A DNA stretch of 35,759 nucleotides from JAAYRG01 sp964643255 (GTDB lineage: Bacteria > Bacillota > Clostridia > Lachnospirales > Lachnospiraceae), in the NCBI GenBank assembly GCA_964643255.1, contig CAZXSM010000009.1, positions 1 to 35,759 on the forward strand, in the 5' to 3' direction. The notes below the pieces were generated by a model. That model saw only the letters and a list, made by a program, of their open reading frames with translations. It ran no database searches and was not told where the DNA came from. The translations under genes and the position numbers were made by a program. Position 1 is the stretch's first letter; every line of letters starts with the position of its first letter. Shown here one piece after another: positions 5,575 to 13,211 of the stretch.

Positions 5575-7554
5575 ATGATATTATCTGTTAATAATATAGA
5601 CAAGAGTTTTGGTGTAAATAGAATATTAAATGATGTAAGTTTTCAAATTAATGATAATGAGAAGGCGGCTATTGTTGGCCCTAATGGAGCTGGCAAGTCT
5701 ACTTTGTTTAAAATCATTATAGGAGAAATAGATTCTGATGGTGGCAGTGTCACTATGGCTAGAGACTGCAAGGTGGGTTATTTAGCCCAACATGAACTTG
5801 TAGACTCTAATAATACAGTTTATGAGGAAATGCTTAGTGTTAAGGCTGATGTTATAGAACTTGAAAAATCAATTAGGAATTTAGAAATTGAAATGAAAAA
5901 CACTAGTGGCAAAGAGTTAGAAAGGATGCTTGAGAATTATTCTAAGCTAACTCATGAGTTTGAATATAATAATGGTTATGCGTATAAGAGTGAAGTTGTC
6001 GGTGTTTTAAAAGGCTTAGGCTTTTACGAAGATACTTTTGATAATATGATTGATAACTTGTCTGGTGGAGAAAAGACAAGAATAGCTCTTGGAAAACTCT
6101 TATTAAGTAATCCTGATTTACTTTTACTAGACGAACCTACCAATCATTTAGACCTAGAGACTATTACATGGCTTGAAAATTACTTGGCTTCTTATAAAGG
6201 AGCTGTTGTTTTAATCTCTCATGATCGATATTTTCTAGATAAGATTGTTTCAAAAATTATTGATTTAGAAAACACAAAAGCAAGTGTATATAATGGCAAT
6301 TATTCCTCGTATGCTATTAAGAAATCTAGACAACATGAGGCAAAGTTAAAACAATTTATAAATCAACAAGAAGAAATCAAAAGACAAGAACAAGTAATTG
6401 AGAAACTTCGTTCTTTTAACCGTGAGAAATCCCTTAAAAGAGCTAAGAGTCGTGAAAAAGCTTTAGAAAAAGTAGAACTCATAGATAAACCTTATGACTT
6501 TGATGATACTATGTCAATTCGTTTTGAACCTAGTATTAAAAGTGGTAATGATGTACTTACAGTAGAAGGTTTGTCAAAATCATATAATAATGTCACCTTG
6601 TTTGAAGACCTTGATTTTGAAATCAAAAGAGGTGAACATGTTGCTATAATAGGTAATAACGGAACTGGCAAATCTACAATTTTAAAAATAATAAATAGAC
6701 TTGAAAAACCCGATGATGGTTTTGTAAAACTAGGTGAAAAAGTACATATAGCCTACCATGACCAGGAACAAGAAATGTTTAATATGGAAAATACTGTTTT
6801 TGATGAAATTCATGATGCCTATCCATATTTAAATAATACTGCAGTCAGAAATGTTTTAGCTTCATTTTTATTTACTGGAGATGATGTTTTTAAACAAATG
6901 AAAGACTTAAGTGGTGGAGAAAGAGGGCGGGTTTCACTAGCAAAACTAATGTTATCTGAAGCAAATTTTTTAATACTTGATGAGCCAACAAACCATTTGG
7001 ATATCACTTCAAAAGAAGTTTTGGAAAATGCTATTAATAAATACCAGGGAACTGTTCTTTATGTATCTCATGATAGGTATTTTATTAATAAGACAGCAAC
7101 AAGGATTTTAGACCTGACTAATAATACTATGATCAATTACTTAGGTAACTATGATTATTATCTTGAAAAAAAGCCAGAACTTGAAAAGAACCTTTTACCC
7201 CATAGACAAATTGATAAGCCTTCTAGTAATTTATCTAACAAGACAAAGGTTAATACTTCTAGTTCAGGGGGTCAGGAATCTTCAGAAGCCTTAAATGGCA
7301 AACTTGGCTGGCTACAGCATAAAGAAGAGCAAGCCAATAAAAGAAGGGTACAAAATGAACTAAAAGAGACTGAAGAAAAAATTGCTAGCTTTGAGAAAAG
7401 AAATGAAGAAATAGATGCTTTGTTGGTAGAAGAAGACATTTACACAAATGTTGAAAAGCTAGTTGAACTAAACAATGAAAAGGAACAAATCAATAAAAAT
7501 TTAGAAAGTCTTTTAGAAAAATGGGAAAAACTAGCTTCTTATGACTTTGATTAA
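5575..7554 (+). CDS. ydiF: ABC-F family ATPase, YdiF type
   Basis: This cytoplasmic protein has two ABC ATPase domains and no membrane segment, typical of ABC-F proteins that act on the ribosome. Domain 1 has Walker A 'GPNGAGKST' (near residue 37), signature 'LSGGEKTRIALGK' and Walker B 'LLLLDEPTNHLD'. A charged linker (about 245-320) follows. Domain 2 has 'GNNGTGKST' (about 360), 'LSGGERGRVSLAK' (about 445) and 'FLILDEPTNHLD'. A C-terminal coiled coil with many Glu and Lys ends the 659 residues. The end of domain 2, 'YLGNYDYYLEKK', matches Bacillus YdiF closely, and ydiF also lies near rex there. ATG 5569 touches GGAG; ATG 5575, seven bases away, is the likely start. It resembles YdiF rather than the antibiotic-resistance ABC-F proteins. 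Confidence 0.9.
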   Translation: MILSVNNIDKSFGVNRILNDVSFQINDNEKAAIVGPNGAGKSTLFKIIIGEIDSDGGSVTMARDCKVGYLAQHELVDSNNTVYEEMLSVKADVIELEKSIRNLEIEMKNTSGKELERMLENYSKLTHEFEYNNGYAYKSEVVGVLKGLGFYEDTFDNMIDNLSGGEKTRIALGKLLLSNPDLLLLDEPTNHLDLETITWLENYLASYKGAVVLISHDRYFLDKIVSKIIDLENTKASVYNGNYSSYAIKKSRQHEAKLKQFINQQEEIKRQEQVIEKLRSFNREKSLKRAKSREKALEKVELIDKPYDFDDTMSIRFEPSIKSGNDVLTVEGLSKSYNNVTLFEDLDFEIKRGEHVAIIGNNGTGKSTILKIINRLEKPDDGFVKLGEKVHIAYHDQEQEMFNMENTVFDEIHDAYPYLNNTAVRNVLASFLFTGDDVFKQMKDLSGGERGRVSLAKLMLSEANFLILDEPTNHLDITSKEVLENAINKYQGTVLYVSHDRYFINKTATRILDLTNNTMINYLGNYDYYLEKKPELEKNLLPHRQIDKPSSNLSNKTKVNTSSSGGQESSEALNGKLGWLQHKEEQANKRRVQNELKETEEKIASFEKRNEEIDALLVEEDIYTNVEKLVELNNEKEQINKNLESLLEKWEKLASYDFD

Positions 7555-7618
7555 TCTTTTATTATACATATATTGATATTGGCATACACATTTAATTTAT
7601 TTTATATCCTTATAAAAC

Positions 7619-7658
7619 AAAAACACACTTCTCTTGATAAAACAAGAAGTGTGTTTTT
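7619..7658. terminator. bidirectional terminator between ydiF and icd
   Basis: Fourteen-bp perfect arms AAAAACACACTTCT (7619-7632) and AGAAGTGTGTTTTT (7645-7658) with a 12-base loop. It lies between convergent genes and has A/T tracts on both sides, so it can stop both. Confidence 0.85.
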
Positions 7659-7677
7659 GCTTTGTATAATTACATAA

Positions 7678-8838
7678 TTACAGACTTTCAATAGTACCCA
7701 TTATATAATCTGCATATTCTGAACTTGTAGCTCCTGTGTCTCTACCAGTTGTAACTAGTTTCTTTTCTGTACTAACAATTTCAAGAGCTTTATATAGTTT
7801 ATCTGATTCTTCAATATATCCTAAGTGGTTTAATAACATAGCACCTGCTCTAATAACACTTGATGGATCTGCATATATGTCTCTGCCTTCATCAACCATT
7901 CTTGGTGCAGAACCATGGATTGCTTCAAACATTGCATATCTTTTACCTATGTTGGCACTTCCTGCTGTACCTACTCCACCTTGGAATTCAGCCGCTTCAT
8001 CAGTTAAGATGTCTCCATATAAGTTAGGAAGAACCATAACTTGGAAGTCTTTTCTACGTTTTTCATCTATTAGCTTGGCAGTCATAATATCGATATACCA
8101 GTCATCTGCTTCAATTTCAGTATATTCTTTAGCAATTTCATAGAAGAAATCTAAGAATTTACCATCTGTAGTTTTGATTATATTTGCTTTAGTAACTGCT
8201 GTTACTCTTTTTTTACCATTAGTCTTTGCAAATTCAAATGCTGCCCTGATAATTCTCTCAGTTCCTTGAGATGTAACTACCGTAAAGTCTACGCCTAAAT
8301 CATCAGTGACATTAATACCTTCACTACCTACAGCATATGAACCTTCAGTGTTTTCTCTGTAAAATGTCCAATCAATTCCTTCTTCCGGTATACTTACAGG
8401 TCTCACATTAGCAAATAGGTCTAGTTCTTTTCTCATTGCAACGTTAGCACTTTCTACGTTTGGCCATTCATCACCTTTTCTTGGTGTAGTTGTAGGGCCT
8501 TTAAGGATCACATGACATTGTTTTAGTTCTTCTAATACATCAGCAGGAATAGCTACCCCTTCTTCTGCTCTTCTTTCAATTGTTAATCCTTCAATTGTTC
8601 TAAATTCAACCTTACCAGACTCTACATCATCACTTAATAAATATTCAAGAACTCTTTGTGCTTGACCTGTGATAGCAGGACCAATTCCGTCTCCACCACA
8701 AACTCCTATAATAATTTTATCAAGTTTGGAGTAATCTAAGAAGTCTCCTTCTTTTTTCATTACTTCAACTCTTTCTAACTGTTCTTTTAATAGTTTGCCA
8801 AAATGTTCTTTAGCATTTTCAATTTCATTCTTATACAT
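7678..8838 (-). CDS. icd: isocitrate dehydrogenase (isocitrate/isopropylmalate dehydrogenase family)
   Basis: Oxidative decarboxylation of isocitrate to 2-oxoglutarate is inferred from the substrate loop: S130, N132, R136 and R146 keep the spacing of E. coli Icd S113, N115, R119 and R129, and isopropylmalate dehydrogenases lack this pattern. The family tyrosine is in 'RENTEGSYAVG', the lysine in 'VTKANIIKTTDGKF' and the metal aspartates in 'LPNLYGDILTDEAAEFQGG'. After 'EAIHGSAP' the coenzyme-selecting positions read R-M, by eye neither K-Y (NADP) nor D-I (NAD), so the coenzyme is open. The protein has 386 residues from ATG 8838, which is five bases from GGAGG; the longer TTG start overlaps that site. 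No other TCA gene is nearby. A Rex-type operator lies in the promoter. Confidence 0.85.
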   Translation of the reverse strand: MYKNEIENAKEHFGKLLKEQLERVEVMKKEGDFLDYSKLDKIIIGVCGGDGIGPAITGQAQRVLEYLLSDDVESGKVEFRTIEGLTIERRAEEGVAIPADVLEELKQCHVILKGPTTTPRKGDEWPNVESANVAMRKELDLFANVRPVSIPEEGIDWTFYRENTEGSYAVGSEGINVTDDLGVDFTVVTSQGTERIIRAAFEFAKTNGKKRVTAVTKANIIKTTDGKFLDFFYEIAKEYTEIEADDWYIDIMTAKLIDEKRRKDFQVMVLPNLYGDILTDEAAEFQGGVGTAGSANIGKRYAMFEAIHGSAPRMVDEGRDIYADPSSVIRAGAMLLNHLGYIEESDKLYKALEIVSTEKKLVTTGRDTGATSSEYADYIMGTIESL

Positions 8839-8862
8839 ATTTTCCTCCAATTGTTTAAAAGT

Positions 8863-8880
8863 TTGTTAATTATTTAACTG
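8863..8880 (-). promoter_or_regulatory. Rex operator in the icd promoter
   Basis: On the plus strand the site is TTGTTAA-TTAT-TTAACTG, matching the Rex consensus TTGTTAA-N4-TTAACAA at all but the last two bases. It begins nine bases after the -10 of the icd promoter and so covers the expected transcription start, a position where a repressor would block RNA polymerase. Confidence 0.65.
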
Positions 8881-8889
8881 GTGATTATT

Positions 8890-8917
8890 ATTATATCATT
8901 TTTTCATTTTTTATCAA
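8890..8917 (-). promoter_or_regulatory. sigma-A promoter of icd
   Basis: Minus strand: -35 TTGATA (8917-8912), 16-bp spacer, -10 TATAAT (8895-8890), with the Rex-type palindrome immediately downstream. Confidence 0.6.
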
Positions 8918-8994
8918 ATTTTTTAACGATTATTCAATTGTCGTACACACTTAATAATAATACATATTTACACATTTGTGAACCTGTAAAGACA

Positions 8995-9036
8995 AAAAAC
9001 TTGAATCTTATTAATATTAATAGGATTCAAGTTTTT
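8995..9036 (-). terminator. intrinsic terminator after nifJ
   Basis: Thirteen-bp arms AAAAACTTGAATC (8995-9007) and GATTCAAGTTTTT (9024-9036). The 16-base interior is itself almost wholly self-complementary (TATTAATATTAATA), giving one long stem. It lies 55 bp past the nifJ stop. Confidence 0.8.
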
Positions 9037-9091
9037 ATTTAGTCTAATAATGATATTGTATTTGTTTATTGTTGCACTGTTTGCTGTCTCT

Positions 9092-12000
9092 TTACGTTTC
9101 CATACTGGCTAGTGTCTTATATATCTTATATCTTTCCTTGGAGTCATTTTCCGCCTTTTCAAAAAGTTCTTGGGCTTGTTCCGGGAAACTTTTTTCTAGT
9201 GAATTATATCGAACTTGATTTCTTAAGAATTCTTGGAAATCCCCTTTTGGTTCTCTGGAATCCATTATGAAAGGATTTTTCCCTTCTTTCTTCAAATCTG
9301 GGTTATATCTGTATAGATGCCAATATCCACAATTTACAGCTTGTTTTATATTATCCATGCTTTTACCCATCCCAGATTTTATACCATGACTGATACATGG
9401 AGAATAGGCAATTATTAGTGATGGTCCTTTGTATTTTTCTGCTTCCGTTACAGCCTTATATAGCTGGTTGTTGTTTGCATTGATCCCAACTTGAGCAACA
9501 TATACATTACCATAGGTCATCATCATTCTTCCTAGATCTTTTTTCCTTGTTTTTTTACCTGAAGTTGCAAACTTAGCAACTGCTGCTGAGGGAGTAGCCT
9601 TAGATGCTTGTCCACCAGTATTAGAATATATTTCTGTATCAAATACTAATACATTTACATCTTCTCCCGATGCCAGAACATGGTCAAGACCTCCATATCC
9701 TATGTCATAAGCCCAACCGTCTCCACCTACTAACCATTGTGAACGCTTGACTAAATAGTCTTTTCTTTCTATTATCTCATTTATTAATTTTTCCTCTTTA
9801 TTGCTAGAGGCTTCATAATTATCCAGAATATACTCAACCTTTTTACTAACTACCTTTGACATTTCCCCGTCATCTTTATAGTGGATCCAATCTATAAACA
9901 CTTCTTTAATCTTATGGCCTATATCAAATTTGGTTAATTCATACATAGTATCTTCTATTTTATCCCTTATATGTTTAACACCAAGGTACATACCATATCC
10001 ATATTCGGCATTGTCTTCAAATAATGAATTGGCCCAGGCTGGACCCTTGCCTTCATAGTTACTTGTATAAGCTGTACTAGGAGCTGAAGATGCCCAAATA
10101 GACGAACATCCTGTGGCATTAGCAATCATCATTCTGTCTCCGAATAGTTGAGTAATTAACTTAATATAAGGAGTTTCTCCACAACCAGCACATGCTCCAG
10201 AAAATTCTATAAGAGGTTCATTAAATTGACTATCCTTAAATGTTGGCTTAAGTTCAAGGTCTTTTTTATATTCTACTTCCATAGTTACATATTCCCAATT
10301 GTCAACTTGTTTATCTACTTGTGTTTCAATTGGTCTCATGACTAGAGCTTTATCGGGTGCTGGACATATATCTGCACAGTTACCACATCCAGTACAGTCC
10401 ATAGGAGAAATTTGAATTCTATACTTTAATCCTTTTAAATACTTGCCTCTAGCATCAAGCGTTGTAAGGCTTTCAGGGGCTTTTAGTGCCTCATCCTCAC
10501 TTAACAAAAATGGCCTTATAACTGCATGAGGACAAATATATGAACATTGATTACACTGTATACAATTTTCATCAATCCATTCTGGAACAGATATAGCTAT
10601 ACCTCTTTTTTCATAAGCAGATGAGCCAGAAGGAAATGTTCCATCTGCCCTATCCTTAAAGACACTTACAGGTAGCTTGTTTCCATTTTGTCTTTCCATA
10701 GGTCTCATAATGTTTTTCACAAAATCTGGTTCTTCACTAGGGCTATCTTCTTTATCTGATGCCTCTTTCCAACTATCAGGAACAGACACCTTATGAATAC
10801 TTGAGACACCTCTTTCTATAGACTCAAAGTTCATCTTTACAACATTCTCTCCTTTACGAGAATAAGAAGAAACTACAGCATCTTTAAGTTCCTTAATAAA
10901 TACTTCTTCCGGTAATATATCAAGTAGTCTGAAAAATGCTCCCTGCATAACCATATTAATTCGATTGCCAAGTCCTATTTCACGAGCTATACCTGCTGCG
11001 TCTATTGTATAGAATTTGATATCTTTTTCTGCAATTTGTCTTTTATAACTTTCAGGAAGTTTTTCATCTAACTCTTCATCAGTCCAGCTGCAGTTTAAGA
11101 CAAATGTGCCACCTGGCTTTATATCATCAACAATATCGTATTTGTTAACATATGCCGGATTATGACAGGCAACATAGTCTGCATGGTCAATCAAATATGA
11201 GGATTTTATAGGTTCATCTCCAAATCTTAGATGGGATACAGTAAGCCCTCCTGATTTTTTTGAATCATAATCAAAGTAAGCTTGAACATGCATGTCTGTA
11301 TTATTTCCTATAATTTTGATAGCTTGTTTATTAGAACCAACTGTTCCATCTGAGCCAAGTCCCCAAAACTTACAGGAAATAAGTCCTTTAGGAGCCACTT
11401 CTAGTAATTCCTTTGTTTTAAGTGATGTATGGGTTAAATCATCTTCAATACCTATAGTAAAACCACACTTAGGGCTTTTTTCTTTAAGATTATCATATAC
11501 ACTAGCTATATCTCTAGGAGTAGTATCTTTAGAACCAAGTCCATACCTTCCGCCTACTATAGTAGGTCCTCCTTCAGTATTTGCAAATGCAGTACATACG
11601 TCTTCAAATAATGGTTCACCTAGAGCACCTGCCTCTTTGGTCCTATCTAAAACAGCTATCTTTTCTACTGAATCAGGAATAACTTTTTTTAAATGTTCCA
11701 TAGAAAATGGTCTATACAGATGAACTTTTATTAATCCATATTTTTCGCCTTTTTCGTTAAAGTAATCAATAGTTTCTTCTATAGTTTGGGTTACTGATCC
11801 CATTGCTATAATAATATGCTTTGCATCTTTAGCTCCATAATAGTTAAATAGGTCGTAAGACCTACCTGTTAACTTAGATATCTTATTCATATAGTCTTCA
11901 ACTATGCCAACTATATCTTTATAATAAGGATTAGAGGCTTCCCTGTTTTGAAAATATATATCTGGATTTTGAGCAGTACCTCTAAAGACGGGATTATTAG

Positions 12001-12628
12001 GAGATAAAGACCTATCTCTAAAATCTTGCAAAGCTTTAGTATCTAAAAGTTTCTCATAATCTTCGTACTCTAGTGCTTCTACCTTTTGCACTTCGTGGGA
12101 TGTTCTAAATCCGTCAAAAAAGTGAATAAAAGGTAAGCGACCCTTTATCGCTGATAAATGTGCTACTGGCGCAAGATCCATTACTTCTTGAACAGAACCT
12201 GTTGCAAGCATTGGACACCCTGTTGACCTACAAGCCATAACATCCTGATGGTCTCCAAATATACTTAAAGCATGGGAGGCAAGAGCCCTAGCACTTACAT
12301 GAAAAACTCCTGGGAGCAACTCTCCTGCTACCTTATATATATTTGGAATCATAAGAAGCAGGCCTTGAGATGCCGTATATGTTGTGGCTAATGCTCCTGA
12401 TTGTAAGGCACCATGCAAGGTTCCAGCCGCTCCCGCTTCTGATTGCATTTCAACAATATTTACATTTTGGCCAAATATATTCTTTCTGCCATGTGCAGAC
12501 CATTCATCAACAATTTCTGCCATTGTAGATGATGGTGTAATGGGATAAATTGCTGCAACTTCAGTAAAGGCATAAGATACATAAGCAGCAGCAGTATTTC
12601 CATCTACTGTCATCTTGATTTTTGACAT
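9092..12628 (-). CDS. nifJ: pyruvate:ferredoxin (flavodoxin) oxidoreductase
   Basis: PFOR converts pyruvate and CoA to acetyl-CoA and CO2, reducing ferredoxin; it is the usual anaerobic exit from glycolysis. The single chain of 1178 residues has all domains in order: N-terminal 'YPITPSSTMAEIVDEW'; 'MQSEAGAAGTLHGALQSGA'; the gamma-type domain; a 2x[4Fe-4S] ferredoxin domain with 'CIQCNQCSYICP' (about 690) and 'CTGCGNCADICP' (about 750); then the TPP domain with 'GACAGCGETPYIKL', 'ATGCSSIW', 'GDGWAYDIGYGG' and 'DTEIYSNTGGQASKATP'. The start is the conserved 'MSKIKMTVDGNTAAAYVSY', although the only SD-like match, AAAGG, is about 12 bases upstream and weak. A DUF3787-like gene ends 43 bp upstream and may share the transcript. 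Confidence 0.97.
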   Translation of the reverse strand: MSKIKMTVDGNTAAAYVSYAFTEVAAIYPITPSSTMAEIVDEWSAHGRKNIFGQNVNIVEMQSEAGAAGTLHGALQSGALATTYTASQGLLLMIPNIYKVAGELLPGVFHVSARALASHALSIFGDHQDVMACRSTGCPMLATGSVQEVMDLAPVAHLSAIKGRLPFIHFFDGFRTSHEVQKVEALEYEDYEKLLDTKALQDFRDRSLSPNNPVFRGTAQNPDIYFQNREASNPYYKDIVGIVEDYMNKISKLTGRSYDLFNYYGAKDAKHIIIAMGSVTQTIEETIDYFNEKGEKYGLIKVHLYRPFSMEHLKKVIPDSVEKIAVLDRTKEAGALGEPLFEDVCTAFANTEGGPTIVGGRYGLGSKDTTPRDIASVYDNLKEKSPKCGFTIGIEDDLTHTSLKTKELLEVAPKGLISCKFWGLGSDGTVGSNKQAIKIIGNNTDMHVQAYFDYDSKKSGGLTVSHLRFGDEPIKSSYLIDHADYVACHNPAYVNKYDIVDDIKPGGTFVLNCSWTDEELDEKLPESYKRQIAEKDIKFYTIDAAGIAREIGLGNRINMVMQGAFFRLLDILPEEVFIKELKDAVVSSYSRKGENVVKMNFESIERGVSSIHKVSVPDSWKEASDKEDSPSEEPDFVKNIMRPMERQNGNKLPVSVFKDRADGTFPSGSSAYEKRGIAISVPEWIDENCIQCNQCSYICPHAVIRPFLLSEDEALKAPESLTTLDARGKYLKGLKYRIQISPMDCTGCGNCADICPAPDKALVMRPIETQVDKQVDNWEYVTMEVEYKKDLELKPTFKDSQFNEPLIEFSGACAGCGETPYIKLITQLFGDRMMIANATGCSSIWASSAPSTAYTSNYEGKGPAWANSLFEDNAEYGYGMYLGVKHIRDKIEDTMYELTKFDIGHKIKEVFIDWIHYKDDGEMSKVVSKKVEYILDNYEASSNKEEKLINEIIERKDYLVKRSQWLVGGDGWAYDIGYGGLDHVLASGEDVNVLVFDTEIYSNTGGQASKATPSAAVAKFATSGKKTRKKDLGRMMMTYGNVYVAQVGINANNNQLYKAVTEAEKYKGPSLIIAYSPCISHGIKSGMGKSMDNIKQAVNCGYWHLYRYNPDLKKEGKNPFIMDSREPKGDFQEFLRNQVRYNSLEKSFPEQAQELFEKAENDSKERYKIYKTLASMET

Positions 12629-12671
12629 ATCATTACCAAACCTTTCTAGTTAATATATATTTTTTATAATT

Positions 12672-12884
12672 TTAAGTTTGACTCCCGTTATCTACCCAGT
12701 TTTTAGCTTTGTTAACGCTATAGTCTGAGGGGATGTTCACATTCGTTTTATCCTGAAGCTTTTCATCATTAGCCCAAGCAGCTGTACCTTCATTATTAGT
12801 AGGTGCTTTGCTTGTTAGCTTTTTATTATCAGCACCAGATAATTGGTTGAAGCTAGATTTTCTATCTTTCTTTTTACCGGTCAT
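12672..12884 (-). CDS. DUF3787-like small protein
   Basis: This 70-residue hydrophilic protein has a low-complexity, Lys/Ser/Asn-rich first half and a conserved-looking second half, 'GTAAWANDEKLQDKTNV' followed by 'IPSDYSVNKAKNWVD'. That pattern (TAAWA, then a 'V-IPS' segment and a terminal 'AK-WVD') is how I remember the clostridial DUF3787 family; its function is unknown. There is no signal peptide or membrane segment. The start is secure: AAGGAGG about ten bases before ATG. It lies just upstream of nifJ on the same strand. Its leader contains a strong stem-loop (12936-12993). Confidence 0.65.
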   Translation of the reverse strand: MTGKKKDRKSSFNQLSGADNKKLTSKAPTNNEGTAAWANDEKLQDKTNVNIPSDYSVNKAKNWVDNGSQT

Positions 12885-12935
12885 CTATTATTACCTCCTT
12901 GTATGCATAATTTAAGTTAATGTTGTGGAATTAGT

Positions 12936-13018
12936 CATAACAAGTAAAAACGGGTTCCGCTGCCGCAAAGTCACCCTTATTTTACTTGTTATGCCTAAAT
13001 CCTTTTAATACTAAAAGG
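12936..13018 (-). other. structured leader or palindromic element upstream of the DUF3787-like gene
   Basis: Perfect 14-bp arms CATAACAAGTAAAA (12936-12949) and TTTTACTTGTTATG (12980-12993) enclose an inner GGGT/ACCC stem (12952-12955 with 12973-12976) and a GC-rich loop that contains CCGCTGCCGC. Next to it is a second hairpin, CCTTTTA-atac-TAAAAGG (13001-13018). Neither strand has a U-tract after the main stem, so it is not an ordinary terminator. The GC-rich loop stands out in AT-rich DNA. It matches no riboswitch class I can recall. It could be a cis-acting RNA or a dispersed palindromic repeat. Together with the terminator at 13114-13163 this accounts for the gene-free stretch 12885-13211. 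Confidence 0.5.
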
Positions 13019-13113
13019 TTTCACAATTTCTTATATATAAATAATAAATATATTCTTTCTTTATTAAATTCTCCATAATCAGCTGAATTATGCAGTGTTT
13101 TCTTATAAATAAA

Positions 13114-13163
13114 AAATGCATTAGAAGTTTAAACTTTATTGTTTAAGCACTTCCAATGCATTT
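13114..13163 (-). terminator. intrinsic terminator after sbcC
   Basis: Long stem: AAATGCATT (13114-13122) with AATGCATTT (13155-13163), GAAGT with ACTTC, then TTAAAC with GTTTAA around a 6-base loop; one mismatch and a small bulge interrupt it. On the minus strand it is followed by TTTTTT. It lies 48 bp past the sbcC stop. Confidence 0.8.
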
Positions 13164-13211
13164 CATTAATTATATAATTTTATTTATACAGCAATATTAT
13201 CTACTTTTATC

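Noticed and set aside
7736..8143. 135-codon open frame on the plus strand inside icd
   Set aside because: It is antisense to a gene with intact catalytic motifs, has no ribosome binding site, and its composition mirrors the icd codons.
11292..11723. 143-codon open frame on the plus strand inside nifJ
   Set aside because: The opposite strand encodes conserved PFOR sequence throughout; no ribosome binding site or family match.
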